From NCBI GenBank assembly GCA_020719945.1, contig DYPL01000018.1:1-42133 (forward strand): a DNA stretch of 42,133 nt, written 5' to 3'. The notes below the pieces were generated by a model. It ran no database searches. It was not told the DNA's origin and saw nothing but the letters and a program-made list of their open reading frames with translations. Every line of letters begins with the position of its first letter. The first letter of the stretch is position 1. Positions 1 through 8,806 of the stretch are shown in pieces. Source of the stretch: Turneriella parva. GTDB taxonomy: Bacteria; Spirochaetota; Leptospiria; Turneriellales; Turneriellaceae. The position numbers were made by a program, and so were the translations under genes.

Positions 1-2516
1 TATCCGCACCAGCTGATGTATCCGCCGGGGGAAGTTTTTCGGAACCCGCTTTTCCAGAACCGCTCTCTCTTGACGACGTAAACCCGGACGTAGTACTTAA
101 AGGGGCAGCGCCTTCCATACAGGATGAATTTGCTGAACTGCACAAAGAATATGCCGGGGGATCGGGCTCTATTTTCTCCGATGCTGAAATACAGACATTC
201 CGCACAAATGCTAAGCGGTATTCTCTCCCCTTCCGAAAGGCTCTGGTAGATCTGTTGCTGCGTCCGGATATAATGCCGGGCATCCGCGAAGAAATTATGC
301 GGCGCGTAATTTCCGGTTCGGGGGAGCTGGCACTTTCTGAATACATTGAATCCGAAACGGGCGAAAAAATTTCGCGTGAATTAAAAGGTGGTCCTTCCAA
401 AGTAATCGTCACACGGCCAGAGTATACCGACAGCGGCTTGGCTAGACAGCAGAAAATACTTAAACTGATTCGCCTGGGTTCCATCGCTGCGCTTGCCGTT
501 ATTATCATTTCTGCGGCAGCCTGGCTTGGAGTCATAAAGCCCATGCGCTATAATAATTTTATCGAGTCTGGCAGAAACCTGATTCTGCATGCAACTCCGG
601 ATTCCAAACAGAAACCAGAGGAACTTTTTGAAAAGGCAGTTCGCTTGTACCCCCATAAGCCCGACGCCTTTTTGCGCTTTGCCGATGCCTATCGCAAAAA
701 GGGAATGTACCGCGAGGCTTTTGTAAAACTGTACGGAGATATTGGGCTCCTTTCTTCCCCACTGCGCTTTCAATCGCGAGAGTTTACCTCTGCTGACGAA
801 ATCTGGAACAGTTTTGAAAAAGTTCCCGTCGCTGCCTATGGCCCTAAAAATAATATTCTCCTGCTCAATGGCACAGCCTTTTCGCTCAAGAGCAAAGGGG
901 CGTATCTCATCACGCATCTTGACAAAAAGAAAAACGACGGCAGGGTTCTCATGGCTCTCGCTGCTTTTCATTCCAACCATTCGCGACGGTTTCACGATTC
1001 GCCCTACCGCAATAACAGGCTGGGAATAGATTATTACCAGAGAATTTTAAATTTTAAGACGGAATTTCCGTTTGGAAAAAAAGCCCGCTATCTCAATGAC
1101 TCGGTTATGGGAATCGGAGAAATTTATTTCAATCAAAATAATTATACTAAAGCCCTCGAATATTATGAGCGGGTCGTCTTGGCCAATCCAAGAAATCCGG
1201 GAGGCCAGAGCGGTATTCTGCGCTCTCTGATTCGCATTTCAAAAACAAATAACGATCCCAAGCTGGTAATCCAGACACACAGCGTTATCAAGCACACGCT
1301 GGACATGGAAAATTCTCTCCCCATGCATGTAATGGCAGAACTCGCTGCTTTTTATATCGATCTTCCCGACGAAAACACTTTGAGGATAAAATATAATTTG
1401 TCTCCGGAAGACAAGGTTAACTCGACGCAGTTGCGCAGACGGGCTCTGGAACTGCTCACGAAAATCCGGGAGAAAAAAGAAACGGACGCCTTTGGAAATG
1501 TTAAAAACGGTAAAACATATGCAGAGGCGTATTACCAGCTTGGGCGCTATTACCGCCATGTGGAAAAAAATCACATCATGGCACTTAAACAATTTGAATA
1601 CGCCTTTACCTACGACAAACGACATTTCATGGCGCTCAACGACAGAGCAGAACTGCTCCTTGAAATTAACGATTACCAGGGAGCGGCGGAACATCTGAAA
1701 CTCGCTGCTCCATTAATTTCAGCAGAGGCATTGTCTGTTCTCGGAGACTCTCCCGAAGATGAAAGTCTGCTCCGGGCAAACAGAGCCAAGATACCTTTTA
1801 ACGCGGGCAAAGCCATTTTTCTCAATGCGGTGGATTCTTTGGGGCCAACGGACGACTGGATTCGCATGCTCGAAACGAGCCGGTATTCTACTCCGGAGCA
1901 AAGCGGCGAACTTGCCTTCTTGGCAGCTCTCGATCAGGCAGAGGCGCACTGGGCAGCAGCCGATGCCATGGGCACTACCGACGAATCTCTCAAGGCAGAG
2001 ATGAATTACAGCCGTGGCTGGGCGGCCTACGCGCGCGGCGACTATCGGCAGGCCCTGCAGTTTCTGGAATCCATGCCCATGGAAATGCAGCAGAAAAACC
2101 CGCACATTGAGCTCGCGCGCTCAAACAGCTGGTACCGCATGGCTCTGTCGGATCCTGCCAACCGGGAAAAATATCTCGAGAACGCGCTTGGCATACTAGG
2201 ATATTTGGAAAGTTATTATGCAGAAAAGGCGGCAGCACTTTCTGATAAATCTCTGGGCAAACCGGAAAACATGCGCCTGATTTCGCAGCTTGCCATTGTC
2301 CACAATAATGAAGGAGCCATGCTGGAACTTCTTGGCGACGAAGCCGAATCTCTCGCTCATTACTGGAAGGCTGTTGATTTTACCAATCGAATCAATCGGG
2401 AAAATGAAATTTCTCTCGTGAATATGAAGTTGCATTTTAAGCGCGAGAATCTGGACGAAAAAGAGCGCTACCCTCTCATCATGGATTTTTTTCCGCCTCT
2501 GTTAGCCGATTCTTGA
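1..2516 (+). CDS. TPR-containing membrane protein, 5' end outside window
   Basis: The reading frame is open from base 3 to the TGA at 2514-2516, so the gene enters from the left and its true start is not visible. About 837 residues can be read. The first ~155 visible residues are polar and probably cytoplasmic. One transmembrane helix follows at bases ~477-536 (LIRLGSIAALAVIIISAAAW), and the remaining ~660 residues would lie on the other side of the membrane. That part carries several TPR-like helical pairs, for example FEKAVRLYPHKPDAFLRFAD, YTKALEYYERVVLANPRNPG and MALKQFEYAFTYDKRHFMAL. TPR arrays bind protein partners and no catalytic motif is visible. A role as a scaffold for an envelope complex is inference; the specific function is unknown. 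Confidence 0.85.
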   Translation, partial: SAPADVSAGGSFSEPAFPEPLSLDDVNPDVVLKGAAPSIQDEFAELHKEYAGGSGSIFSDAEIQTFRTNAKRYSLPFRKALVDLLLRPDIMPGIREEIMRRVISGSGELALSEYIESETGEKISRELKGGPSKVIVTRPEYTDSGLARQQKILKLIRLGSIAALAVIIISAAAWLGVIKPMRYNNFIESGRNLILHATPDSKQKPEELFEKAVRLYPHKPDAFLRFADAYRKKGMYREAFVKLYGDIGLLSSPLRFQSREFTSADEIWNSFEKVPVAAYGPKNNILLLNGTAFSLKSKGAYLITHLDKKKNDGRVLMALAAFHSNHSRRFHDSPYRNNRLGIDYYQRILNFKTEFPFGKKARYLNDSVMGIGEIYFNQNNYTKALEYYERVVLANPRNPGGQSGILRSLIRISKTNNDPKLVIQTHSVIKHTLDMENSLPMHVMAELAAFYIDLPDENTLRIKYNLSPEDKVNSTQLRRRALELLTKIREKKETDAFGNVKNGKTYAEAYYQLGRYYRHVEKNHIMALKQFEYAFTYDKRHFMALNDRAELLLEINDYQGAAEHLKLAAPLISAEALSVLGDSPEDESLLRANRAKIPFNAGKAIFLNAVDSLGPTDDWIRMLETSRYSTPEQSGELAFLAALDQAEAHWAAADAMGTTDESLKAEMNYSRGWAAYARGDYRQALQFLESMPMEMQQKNPHIELARSNSWYRMALSDPANREKYLENALGILGYLESYYAEKAAALSDKSLGKPENMRLISQLAIVHNNEGAMLELLGDEAESLAHYWKAVDFTNRINRENEISLVNMKLHFKRENLDEKERYPLIMDFFPPLLADS

Positions 2517-2703
2517 TGTTGGGATATCCAACTTGTTCACTTTCGCTGGAATTCTAAGGGGACCGAAGGAATGCCGAAAAGGAACTTATTCCGATGCTCA
2601 GGAAGCCCAATCGGCAGGAACAAAATGTCCTTCAACATACTCTGATCAAACAAACCGCTTATTATACAACCTCGTAAGCGGTACCGAATTTAATACGTAT
2701 ATT

Positions 2704-2726
2704 TTAGGTACCCTCTGAAAAAGTCC
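2704..2726 (-). repeat. Dispersed repeat copy R1, left arm of a 23-bp inverted pair
   Basis: Read on the minus strand this segment matches 3673-3695 at 21 of 23 positions; the only differences are the two bases after TTAGGTA (CC here, AA there). The pair therefore faces inward and brackets the Lrp/AsnC gene and the small gene after it. The core CTCTGAAAAAGT recurs near 14456 and, shortened by one A, at 34112. Confidence 0.75.
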
Positions 2727-2819
2727 TTCCGGGGACAAAATATTTTTTCTCTGACAAAAAATCCCTGCGCGGGTAGCGCATTTTGGTTGACAGACTGGGA
2801 ACAGGCGACAGAAAGCAGC

Positions 2820-3323
2820 ATGCTGAAACCACTCTCCGGTGACGAACTTAAAATACTCGATGCCCTGTCGAACAATGCTCTGCTCACCAATACAGAACTG
2901 TCTGCAAATACGGGAATCCCCGAACAGGACGTAGAAAAATTGCGGCTGCATCTGGAATCAGAAGGAATTATCCTTAAATACAAAGCAATAGTAAACTGGG
3001 AAAAAATAGAAAGTCCGGAAGTGATTGCTCTCATCCAGGTTAAAGTTACTCCCAAGCGGGGACAGGGGTATGACGAAGTTGCCCGCAGAGTAGCCTCTTT
3101 TCCCGAAGTGGTATCGTGCATGCTCGTTTCAGGATCGTTTGATCTCCTCGTAGAGGTGCAGGGCCCTTCCCTCAAAGATGTCGCTTTTTTTGTGGCCGAT
3201 AAGTTATCCCCCATTGAAGGTGTGGAGCACACGAGCACAAACTTCCTTTTAAAGAAATACAAACAGGGCGGGGATCTGTTTGCTACCGGCGCTAAAACGC
3301 ATCGGCTTCCCGTCGTCGTATAA
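2820..3323 (+). CDS. Lrp/AsnC-family transcriptional regulator
   Basis: The 167-residue product has the two-part layout of the Lrp/AsnC (feast/famine) family. An N-terminal helix-turn-helix spans about residues 6-50 (LSGDELKILDALSNNALLTN, then IPEQDVEKLRLHLESEGII). A ferredoxin-fold ligand/oligomerisation domain follows at about 66-145 (VIALIQVKVTP, VVSCMLVSGSFDLLVEVQG, VEHTSTNFLLKKYK). Family members form dimers or octamers and control amino-acid metabolism in response to small ligands; the targets here cannot be read from sequence. I chose the ATG at 2820 because the domain begins right after it; an in-frame TTG at 2787 would add 11 residues. The gene lies between inverted repeats R1 and R2, with the small gene at 3364 following after 40 bp. 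Confidence 0.85.
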   Translation: MLKPLSGDELKILDALSNNALLTNTELSANTGIPEQDVEKLRLHLESEGIILKYKAIVNWEKIESPEVIALIQVKVTPKRGQGYDEVARRVASFPEVVSCMLVSGSFDLLVEVQGPSLKDVAFFVADKLSPIEGVEHTSTNFLLKKYKQGGDLFATGAKTHRLPVVV

Positions 3324-3363
3324 AATCTGTTGTGCGGATGGTACCAGATTCCGATAAAAAAGC

Positions 3364-3699
3364 ATGGCCGGCAAAGAAATGGATCCCAAGAAGAAGGCAG
3401 AATTAGTGAGAATGGGCAACCAGCTATATAACAGTGGCGACATTGAAACGGCGGCCCAGGTTTACAAAGCCACCGGATACCGCGACGGGCTCATCCGCGT
3501 GGGTGATTATTTTTACTTTGAAAAGCACCAGCCGCTGCGCGCGTACGGCTATTACCGCCAGGCCAACCATGAAAAAATGCTCAACCGAATTTCCTCTGGC
3601 TTTGTGTTCGCCCTGAAAATGTGGCTCTGGGAAACTCCCGAAGAAAAAGCCGCAGGCAAAAAGTCTAAGGAGGGACTTTTTCAGAGTTTACCTAAGTAG
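3364..3699 (+). CDS. Small helical protein of unknown function
   Basis: This 111-residue protein starts MAGKEMDPKKKAELVRMGNQ and continues with TPR-like helical pairs (LYNSGDIETAAQVYKATGY, then FYFEKHQPLRAYGYYRQAN). It has no signal peptide or transmembrane segment. It follows the Lrp-type gene by 40 bp and may be co-transcribed with it. The last residues (KEGLFQSLPK and the TAG stop) are encoded inside repeat copy R2, so insertion of the repeat may have reset the C-terminus. A second in-frame ATG at 3379 (MDPKKK) is an equally plausible start. The style resembles small conserved proteins of Leptospira, but I do not recognise a named family. Confidence 0.7.
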   Translation: MAGKEMDPKKKAELVRMGNQLYNSGDIETAAQVYKATGYRDGLIRVGDYFYFEKHQPLRAYGYYRQANHEKMLNRISSGFVFALKMWLWETPEEKAAGKKSKEGLFQSLPK

Positions 3700-3718
3700 C
3701 CTCTGAACGCGAAGCGTG
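3673..3718 (+). repeat. Dispersed repeat copy R2, right arm of inverted pair, with hairpin
   Basis: Bases 3673-3695 are the inverted partner of R1. The segment continues as TAAGTAGCCTCTGAACGCG plus AAGCG, which matches the start of copy R3 (14403-14426). TTCAGAG at 3680-3686 and CTCTGAA at 3701-3707 are exact reverse complements around a 14-nt loop, so a hairpin can form on either strand. It contains the stop codon of the 3364 gene and lies in the gap before the convergent thrC. Confidence 0.75.
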
Positions 3719-3746
3719 CACTCTTCGGGTACAGCCCGCAAGACCG

Positions 3747-5087
3747 TTATCCTCGTAGAACGCTGTCGATGCGCTCGTCTACTGCGCGACGCACGGCATC
3801 GATGCTCGCCTCCAGCAGAACCGGCTTATTGGGCATGGCAGACATTACTTCCTTAAGCTTTCCCTCGTGGTAGTGAACTTTAAAATCCGTGAATTTTAAC
3901 CCGTTGGCGGTAGAAATTACAACGGCGGATTCTTCTGGCGAAATCACTTTCTTCGCAATCAGCTTTTCAAGAGCGGCAAGAGCCACGCCCGTATGCGGAT
4001 CCGAAAACAGTCCAGCAAGATCAGACTTTGCGGCTGCATTGGATAACTCGGTTTCGCTTGCCTGCTCCACCACTCCATTAAATGTTTTGAGAGTGCGAAT
4101 GGCTTTCTGCACAGACACCGGATTGCCAATGCGAATGGCCGAAGCCTGTGTTTCCTGCGCTGTCACAGAAGAGAACTCTTCAAAGTTTTTAAGAAAGGAC
4201 AAATAGAGAGGATTTGCTTTTTCGGTTTGTGCTACGGCAATGCGCGGCAGTTTGTCTATCAGGCCGAGTTCTTTGTACAGCAGCAGGCCGTTTCCGAGGG
4301 CCGATACATTGCCAAGATTTCCGCCCGGAATAATGAACCAGTCTGGCACATTGTAGCCAAGCTGCTCCACAACCTCCATGCCAACGGTTTTTTGGCCTTC
4401 TATGCGCAGCGAGTTCATGGAATTGGCGAGATATATTTCTTTCTCCTGCGTGAGTTCCTGCACGAGTTTCATTGCTCCGTCAAAATCTGTATCGAGAGCA
4501 AGCACCAGTGATCCATTGGCCACGGGTTGAATCAACTGTGCCAGCGACACTTTATTGTGCGGCAGCAAAATGACAGAAGGGATATCGGCAGCGGCAGCAT
4601 AGGCAGCCAGTGCGGCGGATGTATCTCCGGTGGAGGCGGCGGCAACAGCGCGGATGGGCACGCCTTCTTTGCGCATCTGGTTTACCTGCGAGACGAGAAC
4701 CGTCATTCCGAGATCTTTAAACGATCCGGTATGGGAATTGCCGCACAGTTTCACGTGCAGTTCGCGTATGCCAAAAAGCTTATTCAGTTTTTCTGAATGA
4801 AAAAGCTGCGTGTAGCCTTCTCCCAGAGTGACTATGTTCTCCGGTTTTAGATGTGGCATCACCATTTCGCGCTTAGCCCAAATGCCAGAATTGTCTGGTG
4901 CTGTCACCGAGCGGTAACGGGAGGCGAATGTCTGTTTCCATTCTGTGGCTGATATCTTTTTGAGTTCGTTCAGATCGTGCCGCACTTCGAGGAGTGCTCC
5001 ACATTTTGGACAGGTATAGATAACTTCGTTTAGAGAATAGGAAGGTTCGCATCCATTGATGCACTGGAAATGCGCGTTAGGTTTCAT
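3747..5087 (-). CDS. thrC: Threonine synthase
   Basis: The product converts O-phosphohomoserine to threonine using pyridoxal phosphate, the last step of threonine synthesis in the cytoplasm. The 446 residues match the fold-type II threonine synthases. An N-terminal zinc-ribbon-like segment has C9, C13, C26 and C29 (CINGC, CPKC). The PLP lysine lies in HTGSFKDLGM (K124). AAASTGDTSAALAAYAA is the phosphate-binding loop region, and IPGGNLGNVSALGNG follows further on. Length is normal for the long bacterial form with the zinc ribbon. The gene stands alone, transcribed toward the R2 repeat, with the ferredoxin locus divergent upstream. Cysteate synthase is a related alternative but less likely. 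Confidence 0.93.
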   Translation of the reverse strand: MKPNAHFQCINGCEPSYSLNEVIYTCPKCGALLEVRHDLNELKKISATEWKQTFASRYRSVTAPDNSGIWAKREMVMPHLKPENIVTLGEGYTQLFHSEKLNKLFGIRELHVKLCGNSHTGSFKDLGMTVLVSQVNQMRKEGVPIRAVAAASTGDTSAALAAYAAAADIPSVILLPHNKVSLAQLIQPVANGSLVLALDTDFDGAMKLVQELTQEKEIYLANSMNSLRIEGQKTVGMEVVEQLGYNVPDWFIIPGGNLGNVSALGNGLLLYKELGLIDKLPRIAVAQTEKANPLYLSFLKNFEEFSSVTAQETQASAIRIGNPVSVQKAIRTLKTFNGVVEQASETELSNAAAKSDLAGLFSDPHTGVALAALEKLIAKKVISPEESAVVISTANGLKFTDFKVHYHEGKLKEVMSAMPNKPVLLEASIDAVRRAVDERIDSVLRG

Positions 5088-5221
5088 GCGGTTATTCTTG
5101 AAATCCAGGTTGAACGGACAAGCCTATAGTTGAAAGCCTTTATCACCTGAATGCAAAATAATCCCTCGCAAAAACTGCGGCGACTGCGTTTGCCTTGCAC
5201 GACACGGCACAACCAGAAGAG

Positions 5222-5401
5222 ATGGCTGCAGCCGACTTTGTTGAAGAGAAGCTCCTTGCACAAGGTGAATCAGAATCCAGTGAATACTATTTCAACGACG
5301 TAGAATTTAACGACAACTGGGAAACCGATCCCGCCGATTTTCAGAGCAACGATGGAGAGTACGATGGAGACGGTGGTTGCGGCGATGGAGATGGAGACTA
5401 A
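5222..5401 (+). CDS. Small acidic protein upstream of ferredoxin
   Basis: This encodes 59 residues from ATG 5222, or 68 from an in-frame TTG at 5195. It is very rich in Asp, Glu and Gly, and ends in a low-complexity tail (DGEYDGDGGCGDGDGD). No fold or family is recognised. It runs in the same direction as the ferredoxin gene, whose ATG lies 76 bp past this stop, so the two may share a transcript. The repetitive GATGGAGA stretch at the 3' end is open in a second frame that leads without a stop into the ferredoxin, so a frameshift or a different gene boundary is possible. Coding is plausible but unproven. Confidence 0.45.
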   Translation: MAAADFVEEKLLAQGESESSEYYFNDVEFNDNWETDPADFQSNDGEYDGDGGCGDGDGD

Positions 5402-5477
5402 AGGCAAAGTCCCTATTATTACTGTACAGGGAAAACCACTCAAGCAGATTGACCCTTATAAATATAAGGAGTTTAAC

Positions 5478-5693
5478 ATGAGCAAAGTAGTAACAGTAAA
5501 CAAAGACGATTGCACAAGCTGCGGCCTGTGCACAGACACCCTCCCGAAAGTCTTCCGCCTTGACGCAGATGATCTCGCAGAATCACACAACGACGATGCC
5601 AACGTGAACAAAGCCGTTGTAGATGGTGCAGACATTGACAAAGTCCAAGAAACCATAGACGATTGTCCGGGCGAGTGCATCCACTGGGTGTAA
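5478..5693 (+). CDS. 4Fe-4S ferredoxin
   Basis: A 71-residue soluble electron carrier. CTSCGLCTDTLP supplies three cluster cysteines in CxxCxxC spacing, and DDCPGECIHWV at the end supplies the fourth, as in single-cluster bacterial ferredoxins of the D. gigas/Thermotoga type. The remainder is highly acidic, as usual for this family. The start is set by an AAGGAG at 5466-5471, six bases before the ATG. The same frame stays open upstream through ATGs at 5385 and 5352, which would add a 31- or 42-residue extension; the ribosome site argues against that. A strong terminator follows directly. It could be the partner of the FNR encoded at 26154, but nothing here links the two. Confidence 0.92.
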   Translation: MSKVVTVNKDDCTSCGLCTDTLPKVFRLDADDLAESHNDDANVNKAVVDGADIDKVQETIDDCPGECIHWV

Positions 5694-5699
5694 GTTTTT

Positions 5700-5728
5700 A
5701 GCAGGGGTTTGATCCCCTGCTTTTTTTT
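5700..5728 (+). terminator. Rho-independent terminator after ferredoxin
   Basis: AGCAGGGG and CCCCTGCT form an 8-bp perfect stem around TTTGAT, followed by an unbroken run of T. It begins seven bases after the ferredoxin stop codon. Confidence 0.92.
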
Positions 5729-5906
5729 GCACGAGGTTAGCCCTATGCAGTTTTCCCTGAACTTTCGAAGGGTTGAAGGGGGCGGCAATACCAGAAGACC
5801 CTGCGGGTCGCTCTCACTTAAACGGGCAACCGTTCTCATAGATTTCCGCGAAAAATCATTTATTTGTCTCTAATCAAAGAGGCAGATTCTCTTCCAAAAT
5901 ATACAC

Positions 5907-7124
5907 TCAGCGAATCATTTCTGTCAATTTGTAAATCGGAAGAATCACGGCAGACATAATTCCAGCAATAAGCCCCCCCATCACGACGAGCATGAGAGGC
6001 TCTAAAGCAGCGGTAAAACGCTTCACGGCAGAATCTACTTCAGAATCCATTATGGCGGCAACCTTCAACAGCAGTTCGGCAAGACGGTCAGAAGACTCCC
6101 CCGCCGCAATCATCCCCAGAGTCATTTGGTCGAGCACGCGGGAATTCCGCAGAGATGTTCGAATTTTTCCACCTTCGCGTATTTCTTTGGCTGCCATTTT
6201 CAGCTCTTCGCGGAATACGGCATTGCCAACAGTTCCAGCAAGAATCTCAAGAGTCTGCAACAGCGGAACATGCGATTCCTGCAACAAGCCAAAATTGCGT
6301 GCAAATCGAGATATTTCAATTTTGCGTAAAAGATCCCCAATTAATGGCGTTTTAATCATGCGAGCGTCTGTCTTGAGCCTTCCCTGCGGAGTCGCATAAT
6401 AGCGCGAAAATGCATACAAGCCACCGGCAGACGCAAGCAGAGCAATATGCCAGAAAGACTGCATGAACGAAGAAATGGCAAGCACCAGGCGCGTTGGCCA
6501 GGGCAGATTTCCTTCAAAACTCGAAAACAGCATTTCCATTTGCGGCACCACCGAAGTCAAAAGAAAAATTACGACAAAGACAGACAAAACGAGCATAATG
6601 GCGGGATAAATCAAAGCTGTAATGGCCTTACCCTTCAGCTCGTCATTTTTTTCTTCCATCTCGGCCAGGCGCAGCAATATGGCTTCGTAGGAACCGGTTG
6701 CCTCCCCTACCCTCACCATGTTCTCGTACACCGGTGGAAAAATAACCGGATGCATGCCAAAAGACTGCGAAAGAGTTTTTCCTTCGGTCACCGCCTGTTT
6801 CATCTCCAGAATCACTTTGCGGAATGTCGGATTTTTGGTCTGCTCCAGAACAGAAGACAGGGATTCATCAAGAGAAATTCCAGCTCCTAACAATGTCGCA
6901 AGCTGCCTGCTGAAAATGCCTATTTCCTTGCGGGATATCGTATTGAGCAATTTGGATAAAACAGGAAACAAATCGCGGTCGCGCCTGGCCGTGTCTGTTT
7001 GAACAATTTTGGGATAAAGATTCTGGCTTTTCAGCTTGGCAATGGCGGCCTCGCGGTTAGGAGCTTCTAAGACCCCCTTTACCGCATCGCCCCGCTGGTT
7101 CATGGCATCGTACTGAAAAATCAT
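5907..7124 (-). CDS. gspF: Type II secretion inner-membrane platform protein GspF
   Basis: This 405-residue polytopic membrane protein forms the inner-membrane platform that couples the GspE ATPase to pseudopilus assembly. It starts MIFQYDAMNQRGDAVKGVLE, the usual GspF/PilC opening. Two T2SSF helical domains follow (IGIFSRQLATLLGAGISLDE near residue 68 and ISRFARNFGLLQESHVPLLQ near 271). Hydrophobic segments occur near residues 165-190, 220-240 and 375-400. The start codon shares one base with the gspE stop, so the two are translationally coupled. A PilC of a type IV pilus is the main alternative; the adjacent GspD-type secretin favours type II secretion. It is the last gene of the cluster, with no pseudopilin gene after it. 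Confidence 0.9.
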   Translation of the reverse strand: MIFQYDAMNQRGDAVKGVLEAPNREAAIAKLKSQNLYPKIVQTDTARRDRDLFPVLSKLLNTISRKEIGIFSRQLATLLGAGISLDESLSSVLEQTKNPTFRKVILEMKQAVTEGKTLSQSFGMHPVIFPPVYENMVRVGEATGSYEAILLRLAEMEEKNDELKGKAITALIYPAIMLVLSVFVVIFLLTSVVPQMEMLFSSFEGNLPWPTRLVLAISSFMQSFWHIALLASAGGLYAFSRYYATPQGRLKTDARMIKTPLIGDLLRKIEISRFARNFGLLQESHVPLLQTLEILAGTVGNAVFREELKMAAKEIREGGKIRTSLRNSRVLDQMTLGMIAAGESSDRLAELLLKVAAIMDSEVDSAVKRFTAALEPLMLVVMGGLIAGIMSAVILPIYKLTEMIR

Positions 7125-8806
7125 CAGGTAATCCGCAGAGCTTCTTCTAACGAGGTTTCGCCCGCGAGCACTTTTTCAAGCGCTGCTTCGCGAAGCGTCT
7201 GCATCCCCCTTTTTACGGCTTCCTCGCGGAGTTCATCAATCGATGGATTCTTTAATATAATCTCACGCATTTCTGGGCCCGTCACCATCAGCTCATATAC
7301 CCCGATTCTGCCGCGATACCCCGTATTCATACATTTGTCGCATCCGGTTGGTTCATAGATCTGAATTTTCTTTTTGGGCAAAGCAGCACGATAACCTGCC
7401 GCTTTTAAATCCTCCGGAGACAAACCAACAGGTCTTTTGCAATCGCAGAGTTTGCGCACTAGGCGCTGCGCCATAATGCCACGAGCCGTAGAAGTAATCA
7501 GATACGGCTCTATGCCCATGTCCAGTAGACGCGTCAGCGCAGAGGGTGCATCGTTCGTGTGCAACGTAGAAAAAACGAGGTGTCCGGTAAGGGAAGCCTG
7601 TATGGCAACGCGCGCGGTTTCTTCGTCGCGGATTTCCCCTACCATAATCACATCTGGATCCTGGCGCAGAATGGATCGCAGACCCTCTGCAAACGTCAGG
7701 CCAATTTTATGGCGAGCCTGCACCTGGCTAATCCCGGCAATCTGGTATTCAATAGGGTCTTCTACAGTGATAATATTGCGGGTGTTGTCATTCAAGGAAT
7801 TCAGAGCCGCATACAAAGTCGTCGTTTTTCCGGAACCCGTTGGACCGGTAATCAGAATAATTCCATTGGGCAAGGCGAGTAGTTTCTTAAGTTCTGTTAA
7901 GACATAATCTGGAAAGCCAATTTTTTCAATTTCGTAAGATACATCGGTGCGCCCTAAAAGACGCATTACAATGCGCTCTCCAAAAGCGGTAGGCAAAGAA
8001 GAAACGCGAATATCGAGCTCCCGCCCCGCAAAACGAATTTTGATTCTGCCATCCTGAGGCAAACGGTTTTCAGCAATATTCATTCCGGCCATAATTTTAA
8101 TACGGGAAAGAATACCGCTCTGCACAGATTTAGGGGGAGACAAAACTTTGTACATCATTCCGTCTATGCGATAGCGAACGGTGATTTCTTTTTCCTGCGG
8201 CTCAATGTGAATATCAGACGCTCTCTCCGAAACGGCATTGGACAATATCACATTGACGAGTTTAATAATGGGGGCCTGGTTGGCCAGATCAGAAGATTCA
8301 TCAAGATCTTCAATGTCCGCGAGCAGTTCAAAATCGCTCTCGCCGGAAATTTCATTCTCTCCCCTTTTGCGGCTGTCTTCATCAAAGTGATTGTGCAGTG
8401 CACGCAGAATTTCTGATTCCCTGGACAGCCCCACGCTGATCTCGAAAGCCGAAAGCATAATGCGGGCCTCGTCAATAGCGTGCAGGGTAGAAGGGTCCGA
8501 GACGGCAAGGTACACATGCCCGGATTCAAAGCGATAGGGAACCAGACGATATTTCTGTAAAAAGCGAAGCGGAATAAGTCCGCGAATTTCGTCTATGCCG
8601 GCAATCTCGAGTTTATCGAGATAGGGCATCCCATAAATTTCTGCGAGAACGCGGAACAAATCTTCTTCTGTAATGGAGCCCTTTTTAAGAAGAAATTGTC
8701 CTGCTTTGAGCAGAGATCCCGATTGCTTTTTGAGCAACTTCACGTCTTCCGGGGAGACGAGATTTTTCTGCTCTAACACAAAAACAAACTGCTCAAGAAG
8801 CGTCAT
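7124..8806 (-). CDS. gspE: Type II secretion ATPase GspE
   Basis: This cytoplasmic AAA-type ATPase, 560 residues, powers pseudopilus extension. The N-terminal GspE/PilB N1-type domain is at about residues 1-145. The catalytic domain shows Walker A GPTGSGKT (321-328), the Asp box ITVEDPIEY (~346), Walker B DPDVIMVGEIRDEET (~383-397) and the His box FSTLHTNDA (~412). A C-terminal zinc module has C454, C456, C489 and C492. The ATGA overlap with gspD and the one-base overlap with gspF indicate one operon. Sequence alone leaves PilB-like ATPases close; the secretin partner decides for GspE. Confidence 0.93.
   Translation of the reverse strand: MTLLEQFVFVLEQKNLVSPEDVKLLKKQSGSLLKAGQFLLKKGSITEEDLFRVLAEIYGMPYLDKLEIAGIDEIRGLIPLRFLQKYRLVPYRFESGHVYLAVSDPSTLHAIDEARIMLSAFEISVGLSRESEILRALHNHFDEDSRKRGENEISGESDFELLADIEDLDESSDLANQAPIIKLVNVILSNAVSERASDIHIEPQEKEITVRYRIDGMMYKVLSPPKSVQSGILSRIKIMAGMNIAENRLPQDGRIKIRFAGRELDIRVSSLPTAFGERIVMRLLGRTDVSYEIEKIGFPDYVLTELKKLLALPNGIILITGPTGSGKTTTLYAALNSLNDNTRNIITVEDPIEYQIAGISQVQARHKIGLTFAEGLRSILRQDPDVIMVGEIRDEETARVAIQASLTGHLVFSTLHTNDAPSALTRLLDMGIEPYLITSTARGIMAQRLVRKLCDCKRPVGLSPEDLKAAGYRAALPKKKIQIYEPTGCDKCMNTGYRGRIGVYELMVTGPEMREIILKNPSIDELREEAVKRGMQTLREAALEKVLAGETSLEEALRIT

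Noticed and set aside
2787-2792. TTGACA before the Lrp gene as a promoter -35 box
   Set aside because: No suitable -10 box lies 16-18 bp downstream.
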